A stretch of DNA of 64,000 nt from Naematelia aurantialba (lineage: Eukaryota; Basidiomycota; Tremellomycetes; Tremellales; Naemateliaceae): the NCBI GenBank assembly GCA_021527695.1, contig JAKFAO010000008.1, positions 434,001 through 498,000 of the forward strand, in the 5' to 3' direction. Positions 1 through 11,508 of this stretch are shown here, in pieces (position 1 is the first letter of the stretch; each line of letters begins with the position of its first letter). The notes beneath the pieces are model-generated. The model was not told the origin of the DNA. It worked only from the letters and a program-made list of their open reading frames with translations, and ran no database searches. Made by a program: the position numbers and the translations under genes.

Positions 1-729
1 GTCGGTGCGCTGGTTGCGGTTCCGGAAACCACCATGGTCGCCGAGAGCGGCTTGGTCGGCATAGACGGGGAGAGGTGCGCAGAGTGTGCCTGTGGCGGAC
101 GAGCCGCCTGGGTATTGATGGACGCCGACATTGGCTTATCGAGCGACTGTGCGCTGGCGGGCTGGGTCCGGACGCTGGTGGCCTGGGCTCGCTGGCTCGG
201 GGGTTGGGGCTGGAGTTGTGGTTGTGGGTGGGGCTTGGACCGCGGAGGCGAGGTAGCGCGGCCGGTCAGGCGGCGAATGAAGGACGAGAAGGACGAGCCT
301 GAACGCCGGGCGGTCGGTCGGGCCGGGATCGCCATTGGCGCAGATGTGCTGTTCGACGACGGAAGTGGAGGCGAAATAGGAGACCTGAACGACGAGTGAG
401 CTCTCCAGATGCCAAGATACGTGGGAGATGCGAGCTCACTTGAGAAAAGGAGTGGAAGTCTTCGTCTTGAGGTCCTTCTTCTCCCTGTTGCGGAGGTTGG
501 TCATGGACCTGAACTTGCTCATTGGCTTCTTGGGGTGGCTCTCCGCACTACTCTCGCGGTCGAGGGGACTGAGCAGGCTGCCCAGTGAAGCGGGCGGTTC
601 CTCCGATACCGTGGTCGAGGCAGAGTGGGACAGCGAGGGCTGCGACTCGGCGCGCTCGAGCGGGATGCGCGGGAGCTTGAGCGATGTGTCGACGCGCAGA
701 CAGGGTGGGGCAGCGGTCATGGTCGTCAT
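1..729 (-). CDS. Ser/Pro/Gln-rich protein of unknown function, 5' part
   Basis: Start codon at 729; the gene runs off the left edge. Exon 1 (729-440) encodes about 96 residues rich in Ser, Pro and Glu, ending in a basic stretch (KFRSMTNLRNREKKDLK). A 55-base intron (439-385) has a GTGAGC donor, a CTCAC branch-like motif and a TTCAG acceptor. Exon 2 (384-1) stays open in the joined frame and is Ser/Pro/Gln-rich, with one basic patch (SSFIRRLTGR). No domain is visible; it looks like a disordered N-terminus of a larger regulatory or cytoskeletal protein, which is only inference. The alternative exon-2 frame hits a stop, which supports this splice choice. Confidence 0.6.
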
Positions 730-3450
730 TTGGAATGGTCACAGGTCGAAAAGCGAGCAGCAATGTCGTGTGACTTGTTTTGTCCAGGTGGAATGGGCGG
801 GGGCGGCCGGGCAATCTGGTCGGAGGTTATGAGCTGGCTTTGGAGGGGAAGGGTCGATGCCTTGGCTAGATATACAGCGCTGACAAGGTGGTGGAATGTG
901 AACAGGCGGGGAGAGGCAGGAGGGCAGCGTTGCGCAGCAGGCGTCTCACGAGGTCTGTGAGAAGAGCGGGGGAAGGAGGAGGGAGGGGCGTCGGGGTGAG
1001 GCTGGGGGGCGTTGTTCGGGCCGAAACTCAACGCCAAGTCAGTCCGGACTCGCTGCGAGTCGGAGCACACGGTCGCAGTGTAGCAGAGAAACGAACAGAA
1101 AAGAGCGTGGTGCAGCGAGTAGCAGTGTCAGAAAGCGATGGCAACGTCGATATCAATGTACTCGTGTGCTGTGGATGCCCGGCGAGCGACGAGCAGCAAC
1201 ATGCCCCGATCAGACGAGCGAAATGGATTTTGATTTGATTGATTTGTTGATCCACAATCCGCGCTACAGCGTCCCTGTCCGTGTGCAGCTGTGTCTCCCC
1301 CGGCCGCGCGCTGCCTGTAACTCTATCGAGCTGACGGAGAAAAGGGGACACGGACGACGAAAGCTTATACGCTCAGTACCCTCCGTACCTCCGACGCTTG
1401 GCTGGCGTCCAGTGGCTGTGGGATGGCGCTTGGGGGCTTCCTCGCCGACGCCACACGGGTCACGGGGCAGCGCCGGCGCATCACCGATGGCACGTCTGCT
1501 CGGCGTCCGAGCTCAGAACGAGACCGACCCAGGACCCAGCCGTACATACCCCAGTCCTGTGGGCCGTGTTGTGTAGCTTGGGCGGTACTACCGTCCTTTG
1601 TTGGGCTTACGTTGGGCCGCGCGGTGGGCTCCGTTGGTAGGTGGTGCATTGTTGTGATCTGCGCGTCAGGCTCAGGCTCCGGAGTCGAGACCCCCCTCGC
1701 TGTGAGTTCCGGTTCCTCAATCCTGACGCTTACCGAAAGCCAAACGAAAAAAAAAAAGCGACGAGACCCCAGCGTCGTCCTCCGTCTGCAGACACCCAGA
1801 GAAACCCAACATTCAGGGTCCCACGCTGGTACAGAGCTGGTACAGAAACAGAGAAGTGTGCAGGGCTGAGGGCTGACGGGGAAATGCGTAACCCCCCCCC
1901 GCTAATGCCTCGCCACGCCTCTCGCCCCCCCTGCTCTGCGGTGTCGCCGCCAAGCAGCGTCGTCCGGAAGTCTCACAACTGCGCACTGCGCGTGTGCCGT
2001 GGTTGTTTTTTTTTGTTTACAGAGCCGACGTGCCTTGAATTCGCAGTCGCGAAACATATTTCGGCGCGCAGCGTAGCTTCCGGGTGGACAGCGCAGAGGC
2101 GCGCATGTTTCGACGGTTTTGGGAGTTTTGGCCAAGTTGGGCTCGACGTAAAGTTGGGTGTAGCAGGCTAGTGGAGGTAATAATTGAGGCCATGGCTCGA
2201 CGGTGGCCGGCGCAGCAAGTCTTGCAGGGCAGCTGCTGGTAGGGATCCTGCTACTTGTAGTGAGGCTGCCGTTAGGCGTGGAGGTGGTGAGTTAGGCACC
2301 CTTGTTCTGGGAATTCAGGCGTGGGCTGTATGGAGGGTTAGGCGTGGGGGCGTGGGGTTGGGTAGGCGAGCAGGATGACGTGGCTTTATCAGACCACCCG
2401 GTTTCTCGACACCAAAGTCTGCGCTGCATCTTCTCTTTGCCCCGTTGATCTCGTTCAAGCGACCTCGGAACAGGTGAGTGCAGCGGATATGCAGCCTTAC
2501 TCCCACATTCCATATCCCTACTCCTCCTTGTCCTCGTCATCGCGCGTCGCAGCGTCGCTTGTGCGGCTCCCCCCCCCACTCCTCACACAACTCTCACCAG
2601 TCCGTCCAAGGAAGACAAAACCCACGCCAGTCGGCCTCTAGCCCAGGACCCCAGCGGACCAGGCCCGTCCTTGACGTTCAGTGGGAATCGTCTTGGTTGC
2701 CCTGTACACAGGGGGCGGGCCGTTTGGGCAGTGCGGGCTTTGATCATAGTTACACTGAGGACGCGACTACTCCTGCTTCTTCCTTCGTTACTCTTCTTCG
2801 TCACTCCTCTTCCTTCTTGTTTCGTCTTGTGCTTCCGTTCATACGAACTTGCGATTCCGCCAACAAGTCTTCACCTGTGGTCTTGCGGTCTTCCGAGAGC
2901 TCAGCGGCTGCTTCACTGTCTAATGATGATGCTGATGCTCTCAGCTCTAGCGTCACTTGTTCCGCTGGATGCAGCCAACACAATGTACTGCCTGCTGTCG
3001 ACCATGCATACCTCTGCTCTGACTCGTAGATGACCGTGCCCGCGTGTCACCACGCTCGGTCCGACACATATATGCATCGCGACCAGTATCGCGCCAGTAA
3101 CGCAGCCTTCATTGCACTGCTTTACAGCATCCTACATACTGGCAAATCCTTCTCAGTCGTGCCCGAATCCACTCTCCGCCGTGCTGATCCGTTCTGATTG
3201 TGTCGCAGATCCCTTCTTCGTGTCCGGATCTCCATTGTACTCCGATCCATAAGGCGCCGCCCGCCCTTCTGGTTATGCTAAGATCCCTCCCTGATGTCTC
3301 AGATCTCTTATCTGCTCAGCTCTCAGATCGCCCTCGTCTGTCCCTTCTGTCGCCCGCATCAGCTGGCCTTGATGCCTTGCCTGAAGGCCTTGACCCGCTG
3401 ACTGGCGTTATTGATGACACTCTTGTGCAACTGCGGTCGGTCTAGCGGCA
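730..3450. other. Long intergenic region, no supported gene
   Basis: These 2.7 kb lie upstream of the left-edge gene and downstream of the Mpo1-like gene. Open frames here are short, biased and mostly lack ATG starts. It contains A, C and T homopolymers (for example 1747-1757 and 2007-2015) and pyrimidine-rich stretches around 2760-2830. A weak protein-like stretch at 3030-3445 is listed among the findings. Confidence 0.5.
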
Positions 3451-4912
3451 TCACGGCGTCAGTGACATTGACTCGGGGGTATCTGACTCACAGCCTAGGG
3501 CAAATAGCAGCTCGAGCCAGACGAAGAAGGGCGCGGTGACGAGCGCTGTGGGCATCAGCTGGGTTCTCGCTCGTAGGTCATCTGCGCTCCTAGATCAACC
3601 GTCCAACCCTGTATCGAGAATGCAGCGAGCCTGAGCGAGGGCCAGAGACCAGGGCTCCACTCCTGCCCGCACTGCTCCCCTCTGCCAGACCTGCTGGTCT
3701 GCCATCCCCCCTGGCGTCTACCGCCGGCTGTCTGCCTCTCGTTTCCAACTCTGATGCCATCTCCTACTCTGCACATCGTCCTCTGAACAGGTACGATGCA
3801 ACCCGACTTACCCTGCACCAGATTATCCTTGAGCGCCGGAGCGCGCCGTTCAAACACCCCGTGTCCGATAAACTGCGCCACCCACCCTCCAACGAACACC
3901 GTCCACAGCAGCGGCTGGGCGGTGAGGTGGGCGTAGGAAGAGAATGGCAGGTAAGGAGAGGGGCGGAGGGCGACGTGCGAGGCGCTTAGGTAGAGCAGTG
4001 CGTTGATGGGGAAGAAAGAGGCCTGAGAGGTTAGTTGGTTGTACGTCATTGTAGCGGGGACGCTGCGACGAGACAGCATGTGAGTCTGATGGCGTACAGA
4101 AGGACCATGGGGAGAGGGTCAAGGGGAGAAGGGGAGAAGGGGAGAAGGGGAGAAGGGAGAGGAGAGAGACTCACTCCGGCGACAGGATCCAGGGCAATGT
4201 ACCAGAGCTGGTAAGCGCTCGCCACGGCCAGGGCTACCGACGGCGAGAAGGTAAGACCAGGGGCGAGGTCGTATTTCCCCGCTCCGCTCCACAGAGGAAG
4301 GTAGCTCAAGAGCCCTAGGGAGGCCCTGCGTGGTGTCAGCGCTATCTCTTTCTCGTATGACTATGTTCCTTGAGAATACCCATGAAACCCCGTTCCGCCG
4401 GGAACGAGGGACGAAGGGGATGGGCGAAGGGAGATGGTGAAGGGAGACGGCGATGGGAGATGGGTGAAGGGTGAAGGGAGACGGCGATGGGCGACAGGAT
4501 TGCTGCTGGGACGTGCAAGGAGGGGGACGAATGGGAGAAAAACGTACCATGCTATCAGGGGGATGCAGATCAGATGGATGAGCTTGTTTCCAAACGTCGA
4601 GTGGTAGGATCCGTAAAACGACAGCTGCATCGGTCAGCTCGGTCCAGGTACGCTGGTGAGCAAATTGCAGAGCCTGGTTGCGAGTCCTGCCTATGCGAGG
4701 AAGACGGAGCGAAGAGTAGAAGAGCGGAAGAGCTGAAGAGCAGCTGAGAGAGGCCGTGGACAGATGTACAGATGTACAGTTGATCGAGAGCAGGCCCCCA
4801 CACGCACCTCGTTCTCCAAGTTGAACACGCTCGGTTTCGGGGGATGAGGGTGGTCCAGGTCAATCTCCTCGGCGGGGCCCTGTGAGCGCAACTTGCGCGG
4901 TGTCGTCGCCAT
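3451..4912 (-). CDS. DUF962/Mpo1-like membrane dioxygenase family protein
   Basis: Five exons (4912-4808, 4624-4548, 4325-4175, 4085-3812, 3545-3451) join into 233 residues. After a ~35-residue polar N-terminus comes the family core: a short motif with two His (SFYGSYHSTFGNKLIH), several hydrophobic segments, and the hallmark GHGVFERRAPALKDNLVQ followed by a last hydrophobic segment (APFFVWLELLFALG). Yeast Mpo1, of this family, is an ER Fe(II)-dependent dioxygenase that alpha-oxidises 2-hydroxy fatty acids from phytosphingosine breakdown; the same role is likely here but inferred. The conserved His residues of the family are present. The third intron's acceptor was chosen to keep the frame (ATCAG before 4085), adding a few residues. 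Introns 2 and 3 carry G-rich repeats. Confidence 0.85.
4113..4500. repeat. G/A-rich short repeats inside Mpo1-like gene introns
   Basis: Two clusters: 4121-4160 repeats an 8-base GGGGAGAA-like unit about four times, and 4400-4498 repeats GAAGGGAGACGGCGATGGG-like units. Each lies within an intron of the 3451-4912 gene, not in coding sequence. Confidence 0.7.
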
Positions 4913-5748
4913 GGTGGTATAGTCGGATGTATCGCTACAGGTGATACGTCGGGGTAGATGAACAGGACTGTGAGTCTGGTATTGGTGCCAAAGCCACAAG
5001 CCACAAGTTACAAGTGAGCAAAATCACAAATAATTACAAGTTGGTGGTATAGGTGTAATCGAGAGGAGGGATGTTGTTGTTGCCCCGTATGCGGGGGGAA
5101 ATGGCCGTCGCCACCGGTTTTATAGGAGGCATGTTGATGACGTCACCACTTGCCCACTAGAGCTCTGCTGGCAGTCTGAAGCCTAATCACCTTATGCTTC
5201 CAGCGTCTAATTGATTTGGCCGTAGCAAGCCCCGTCTGCCTGAAGCGGGGAGCAGGTTGCCCTGTGAGCAAGTCTGGCAAGTCACTGAGCATGGACACAA
5301 GCAGCCGTGGAGGTCATACCGAAGTGGAAGTCAAAGCAGCGATCGGCAGGCGATGAAACGAGCCCTGCGTTTCATTTCAGTGGCGCCGGCCAATGGACGA
5401 CCACGTCTTGCACGGCCGCGACGACCCGAATCCACAAATATCAAGCTGCACCCGAATCCATGTATAAAGCTGCACCCGGATCCACATGTATAAAGCTGCA
5501 TATGTTCATCGCCCACAAGAGTAGCACAAAGCTACAGCAACAGCGATAGCGATCAAGCATCGAAGAGAGACTGAGATTGTCCGTGCCAGCACGAAGAGGG
5601 AGAGGAGAGAGAGAGAAGATTGAGGAGTGCGCAAGTAGAGAAGGGGGACAGGTGTGTTTTTCGGTTTTGCACGTGTTGCTGTGGGTGGTCACCCGAGCCG
5701 CGGAGACGATACAATTCCAACAGATGGCATGTGGGGAGCTCTGGGCTT
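4913..5748. other. Intergenic region with a small tandem repeat
   Basis: This is the promoter side of the Mpo1-like gene and the 3' side of the glucanase gene. About three ~25-base units built on ATAAAGCTGCACCCGGATCC lie at 5435-5508. No gene is supported. Confidence 0.55.
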
Positions 5749-8662
5749 CTACGAGCTCGAGCTCGACCCGACAAAGTAGTTGTAGTTGTAGGTGGCTGGC
5801 GACGACGTGTAGTCAAAGGCGGTCGAGGCGTCGTAGCTCGCGGTGACGGTGCCGTCGCGGGTGATGGAGCCGCTGATGGAGCCGGCGTTGGACGCGACCT
5901 TGAGCTTGGAGAGGCCGGCGCTGACGGCAAAGGTGGTCGTCTCGCCGCCCGAGGTGAGGGAGACGACGGCGTCGTCCGCAGCGAGCACGACGGCGTACAG
6001 GTAGTCGCCTGTCCAGTCCCAGCCTGTGGGGCGGCCGACGCTGTCGGCGGACGCGGTCGCGTCGTACGTGTGCGGCCGGGACCACATGAGGATCGTGTCG
6101 GTCTCGATCGCCGGGTAGCTGCCCGTCTTGAACGCCGTCGCATAGTACTTGGTGAGCACGTTGATGCCGCCGTGGTCGAAGCCGTCGACCCATGCGGCGG
6201 CGCCGGTCGGGAGCGCGCCGCGGATCGGGCCAATGTAGGTCGACTCGCCAAAGTCGTTCCACGTGAGGATCTCGGTCATGCTCACGCTGTCGCGCAGCGC
6301 AATCACCTGCTCCCAGCGCGTGCAGTACAGCCAGTCGTCGCTGCGGTACAGCCAGTTCTTGTCCCAGCTGTCGGCGCCAAAGTGGGTGAAGAAGAACGGC
6401 GAGATGGCAGGCATGTACTCCTTGTCCCCGAGGGCCGCCATGTACTCGGCGTCGGTGGACGTCGTGGTCAGGTCCGCGTCGCCCGTCGGCCACCCAGAGT
6501 TCCAGTTGAGCTCGCCGTCCATCCACGTGTCCGAGCTGAACGTCGAGATGTCAGAGAAGAGCGACGGCACAAAGAAGATGTCGAATCCAAGCTGGTCGAC
6601 AAACGACGACTGCCAGCTCGACGACGAGCCCGTCCCAAACCCGCAGTCCGAGCCCGCAAACGTCGACACGAGCACCTTGGAATCAAACGTCGCCTGGTTC
6701 GCCGCCGTGGCGAACTCGGTGACCATGTTGACCAACGCGCTGGCGTCCGCAGCGGAACTGCACGAGAGCGAGGTCATGTCGAGCGACAGGAAGAGCTTGA
6801 AGCCGGTGCCGAGAGCGGCAGCAGCGGCGTAGGCGTCGGCAACGCGGTCAACCTGCCACGAATCGGACCCGATGTTGAGCGCAAACCCGTCAATGCCGTA
6901 CGACTGTGCCTCTTCGATGTCCGACTCCCAGTCGCTTTGCGCATACGGGTACGTGTTTCCGACCATGTGGTGCGCCCAGACATTGTGGTCCAGGCTTGAC
7001 GACGGCACGGCAGTCGCCGCGGAAGATGCAGTCGACGAGGCAGTCACAGCGACAGACGCAGATGCAGCCACCGACGCAGTCACAGCCGCCGAAGCAGATT
7101 TGGCGGCCGAAGAGGGAGTGGCCGCCGAGGTTGCGACGACCGAAGACGCTGCATCAGCAGTGGAGGATGCGCCGGAAGAGCCTTCCGTCTCGACGGGCGC
7201 GACGGACGCGACGGACGATACACCGACCGAAGCGACCGGGAGGACGCTCGTCGAGCTCTCGTCGGCTGTGGACCCGGAAACCGCCGTACTCGGAATCACA
7301 ATGTTGCTGCCGCCGATCGAGGTCGTCGCGCACTCGCCGCTAGAGAACAGCTCGTACACCTCGAGACCCCAGCCGCCGCCGCAGGTCTCGCTGTCATCGC
7401 CGGTGCAGGCCATGTCGCAGGTGCCCGAGTAGTCGACCGAGTCCGGAAGCGAGCTGGCGCAGTAACATTGCTCGCCGTACTCGAGTCCGGCGTAGGTGTA
7501 TCCCGCGTCCTCGCACGAGGAGAGGCAGTCGTCGATCGTCAGGTTCTGGATGTTGAGCGTCGCGGAGCCGCTGAGCACGCGGGTCGATGAGTCGACCGCA
7601 CAGCCGAGCGAGTACCACTCAGACAAGTCGGTAGCGTCCTGGTAGATCGGGTAGGCGGACGAGGCCGACGCACTTGCTGCCGATGCCGATGCCGACGCCG
7701 ATGCAGATGAAGATGCGTTCACAGCCGCCGTGCCGTTCAGGGAGGCGGACGCGGATGCAGAGGCAGTGATAGACGCAGAGATCGAGGCGGATGAAGAAGC
7801 ATTCGCAGCGGCGCTAGTCGCAAGACCCGAGCTGGCGCTGACGGTGGTGCTTGCGACGGTAGTAGGGTCGCACGAAGCGAGACCAGTGTCGTTGTACGTG
7901 TACAGGGAGAGGTACCAGCCTGCACCGCACATGGCCGACGAGTCGCCGGCGCATGCCATGTCGCACGTCGAGTCACTGGCCAGTCCGCCACCGTCGCCGG
8001 TGAAGCTAGCACCGCAGTAGCACTGCGCGTCTCAGCGGCTGTCCCATGTGTGGCAAGGCGGGAGAAGAAGCGGAAGCGTAAGGAAGAGGAGGCGGAAGAG
8101 GTTCAGGACAACTCACCTCGTCACTGTACTCCATGCCGCCGTAGGTGTATCCGAGCTTGGAGCACTCTGTAAGACAAACCAGCGGCGTGAGGCTCTCGGA
8201 CGAGAACCCAAAGCCACTGAGCAGGCGCTGGTTCCACGACTCGTCGACGCAGCCAAAGTACGACCACCCAGAGGGGATGCTGCTGTCGCGCTTCTCGGGC
8301 AGAGGGGGTGGTTTGGTCTGGTGCCATCAGCGTTTCATCCTTCGCCAGCTGAGACGGCACAGAGGATGCGGTCTACGCAGATAGCAGATAGCAGATAGCA
8401 GGTGGCAAGTGGCGTGTGGCAGCTGACCGCCAGCTGCTGGCCGCTGGCCTGTGTGGTAGGGCACAGTAAAGGCGGGCAGACTCACCAGGCCGTGGGCGTC
8501 GCCATAGTAGTAGCGGGCGAGCAGAGTATGCAGCGATCTACGCGAAGTAGAGAGGATGTTGGCGAGGGTCGGCGGGGCATGCCGACCTGGTGCGAGCGGC
8601 TTTGCCTCGCCGAGGCTCAACGCCGCGACCAGCACTAGAAGCGCCGTGGCGACCGGCGCCAT
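5749..8662 (-). CDS. Secreted alpha-1,3-glucanase (GH71) with two WSC domains
   Basis: Three exons (8662-8486, 8317-8117, 8022-5749) give 883 residues. Residues 1-20 form a signal peptide (MAPVATALLVLVAALSLGEA). WSC domain 1 (~residues 72-170) is split across exons 2 and 3 and joins at DE/CYCGAS; WSC domain 2 (~260-355) contains GLEYGEQCYCASS. Long Ala/Ser linkers follow each, then a GH71 (mutanase) domain from about residue 470 (VWAHHMVGNTYPY, GIDGFALNIGSD, LTWNDFGESTYIGP) and a C-terminal beta-rich part. GH71 enzymes cleave alpha-1,3-glucan of fungal walls; WSC domains bind carbohydrate. The likely job is wall alpha-glucan remodelling outside the cell. A 459-residue open frame on the other strand is an antisense shadow. 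Confidence 0.93.
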
Positions 8663-9681
8663 TATAGGAAAGTGTATCGAAGTCGCGGTGGGATTAAGGA
8701 GTGTTGGGGGTGGCCGTCAAGGCTCGTGAGCACCTGGCTCGCGGTGGTAGAGGCTGGAGGGGGGGGGTGAACGAGGGACAGGAGATGGGATGTCAGACGA
8801 TGGAATGGAGAAACGACAAGGTGGTATCCGTACCATACATTTCTACATTACATGCTTTACGACGCCCTGCCCGCTGGCACTGTGTGGCCAGCGCCAGGCT
8901 GCCTGGCAGCGAGAGGAGCAGTGACGGCGTCGTGCGCCAGGGACAAAAGCTAGAGTCCTAGAGTCCATAACAATGCGCCTGCGGACCCGCCACCCGCGTT
9001 CTTCTGCCCCCCGGAGACGGTAATCTTGTTGACGGGTCGGGCGCGACATGGCCTCGATGGACAGGTGGTTCCTGTGCCGAGACGACCGCGCGACCGTGCA
9101 GCCAGACTCGTCAGGTGTGGTATATGCGCGAAATGGCGCGACGCCTGACACCCCTGACAGCCCTTGGCGTGGCCAAGCGCGCACACTTGGTCAGCAGCGC
9201 AGCGCAGCAAGAGAGAGGAGATGGCGGGGCACGGAGAAAATAAATAAAGCGCGCCGGTGCGCGTCTCGGAAACCCCAGGCATTAAGGTTGACTCGGGCAG
9301 TGCTGGAACGCGTCGACCACTGCATCAGCGGAGATCCGAAGAGGGTTTGTCACTGGCACAGCCTGCATCGGCGTGTGACGCGGTGATTGCAGCAACTGCA
9401 ACAACAATAAGACAACAACCACAACAAAACAACAACAACAACAACGAGGAAGAGCGTGACGTGGCGGACGCGACTGGAGATATCATCGTCAGCCATAGTC
9501 GCGTCGTCCTTTGTCCGAGGGTCTCCATGTCGCCATGGCGATCCTTTCGACGCTGAGACGCAGCTCGTCGTCCTCGGGTGTGAGATGTGTGAGATGTGTG
9601 AGATGCGAGACAGCCCTTGCTTGCTTGGAAACAGACCTGATCTCTCATCTTCCTTGTGACTCTGCTTGACGTAGACCCGCA
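8663..9681. other. Divergent intergenic region between two secretory-pathway genes
   Basis: It separates the start of the GH71 gene from the start of the mucin-like membrane protein. It holds a CAA/AAC microsatellite at 9403-9447 and a GAGATGTGT repeat near 9581-9606. No coding exon is supported. Confidence 0.55.
9403..9447. repeat. CAA/AAC trinucleotide repeat
   Basis: Interrupted CAACAA run, about 14 units, in the divergent intergenic region upstream of the membrane protein gene at 9682. Confidence 0.8.
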
Positions 9682-11245
9682 ATGCTGCCCGCACTGACCT
9701 CGCTGTCCGCGCTGGCCCTGCTGCTGACTGCGTCCGCTCAAGACACCTCGACGGAAACTGCTCAAGATGCCGCTGTCTCGACGGTTGACGCAGCCGCAAT
9801 CGCGTCCGACACTGATCCCTCTGCCACGACCAACTCTACTGATCCCGCTGCTACCACCGCTGCCACGGCCAGTGCCACCGCAAGCTCGGCGGGCTCAAGC
9901 TCGACCCCAACGTCGTGCAGTTACGACGGCTCCATCTCGTCCGTTCTATCCCACTGTGCTAGAAACGCTCCGACTGGCTGGACTGACGATGCGCAGCGCC
10001 TACCTGTCCTGCCAGAAGGACCGTATCTCCACCAAGACGCTGATCATAGCTGGTATCGGAATCACAGTCGGGATCTTTGCCGTCGCATTCCTGGTCGTCT
10101 GGCTCCTGAAGCGCAGAAAGGGGGCCAATCGCTCTCGGGCGCAGCACGAAGAGGACGGCGGTGACGGTGACGGTGACGGTGACGGTGACGAGAAGCTGAC
10201 AGGGGAGGGGGTGGAGGATGACCGGGGTCAGTTGGACGGGGAAGAGGAAGGGGAGGCCGAAGACGATGGGTACGACGAGTACGAAGAGGCGCCGCGATAC
10301 TCGCCGCCGCGGAGTCAGCATGCGCAGCCAGTCATGGAGAAGCGCCTGTCGCCCAAGGCAAGCGCCACCGCCGAGTCTGGCGGGCCAAAGCACAGCCAGG
10401 CGCCATCGCGCGCGGGAGACGGCAACTCGGACAGGCGCAGGTCGCTCAAGGCTGCTGAGGCTCTCGATCCCCCGGTGAGCTACAGCGACTCGGAGAGGCG
10501 TATCTCGCCCAAGACGATCCCACAGCCAAAGGTCGCGGGCAAGGACACCCGCGCGGCCAAGGTCGAGTCCATCACCGACCCAGAGGACGATACGGCCCCT
10601 CGGCCCAAGGGCTCCAACGCTGCGAGGGTAAACGGGTCGCCGGGAGCCACGGACCGCTCTGGCCCGCGCGAGTTGGCCAATTCCGCCTCCTTGCGCCGCC
10701 CGCCTTCGAGCTTCTCGCGCCGCGGATCCATCGCACAGTCAGTCCGATTCGACCCCAACGGCCCAACGCTGGGGGACGATGCGCCGCCCGTGCCGCGCGC
10801 GACGACTGGCACGGCGCCACTCAATGTGCGTAAATCCGTCGCGCCAACACTGGGGATTCCGAGCTACTACGAGTCTGCACGGCCCGTGCCGAGCTACTAC
10901 GAGGCGACGGGGCGGCCAGCGAGTCGGATGAGCACAAAGAGCCGGTCGAACGAGTCGGTGCACCAAGGCCACGGAGGCCACGGAAGCCATGGAGGCCACG
11001 GAGGCCACGGAGGGCAGGGTGGACATGGGGGGCAAGGTGGGCATGGAGGTAGCCAGAGAGACTGGGAACGAGAGGCAGTACCGCCTGTACCAGGGCGGAG
11101 AACGACTGGCGACACCCGCGCCGCCCAGCAGAGACCGGCGGGCGACCGGCGGCCCAGCGAGGCAAGCGCCAAGAGCTCGTCCTCCAGCTCGAGCGGGGGA
11201 CGCCCGAGCAGGCGGCCACAAGGCGATAGAGGTGGTCTGGTGTGA
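9682..11245 (+). CDS. Mucin-like single-pass plasma-membrane protein (sensor-like architecture)
   Basis: The N-terminus from ATG 9682 is a signal peptide (MLPALTSLSALALLLTASAQ) followed by a Ser/Thr/Ala-rich ectodomain. The frame then changes, and a strong transmembrane helix (TLIIAGIGITVGIFAVAFLV) with a KRRKG stop-transfer signal leads into a ~390-residue cytoplasmic tail. The tail is acidic (a Gly-Asp run at 10159-10190), then Ser/Pro/Arg-rich, with a His-Gly-Gly repeat (10965-11050) and a Ser run near the stop. A small intron between about 9905 and 10010 must join the two frames; GTTACG...GCTAG (43 bases) keeps the frame but is a weak donor. The layout resembles fungal wall-stress sensors and Skg6/Mid2-type proteins, but no family is recognised. 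Confidence 0.65.
10955..11055 (+). repeat. Coding repeat for His-Gly-Gly
   Basis: GGCCACGGA-type 9-base units, repeated with variation, encode an HGG/QGG array in the cytoplasmic tail of the 9682-11245 protein. Confidence 0.85.
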
Positions 11246-11508
11246 TGTCCCCTCGGAGGGTGGAGTCCGAGATTTAGCGTCGCAAAGACCTATGCATACG
11301 AGTTGTAACCTGTCTTGCATAGCTAGACTAGCTAGACAAGTCGGACGGTGCATGCCGACTGGATGCCGACGTCGTTCGTTTCAGCTTTCAGCTGGATCCC
11401 AATTTTCCGTTTCATCCACTGCATTCTGATTCCAATTCTCTTTGCAAACGCCGTCTTGTCCGCCCCGAGCCTGAGCCTGCGTGTGGGATACAGTAGCCTT
11501 GGAGCAGC

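Noticed and set aside
2478..3029. 183-residue plus-strand frame
   Set aside because: Ser/Pro/His-rich from pyrimidine-rich DNA, no conserved motif or good splice context.
5620..6999. 459-residue plus-strand open frame
   Set aside because: Antisense shadow of the GH71 coding exon, Arg/Val-rich from high GC; no ATG context or domain.
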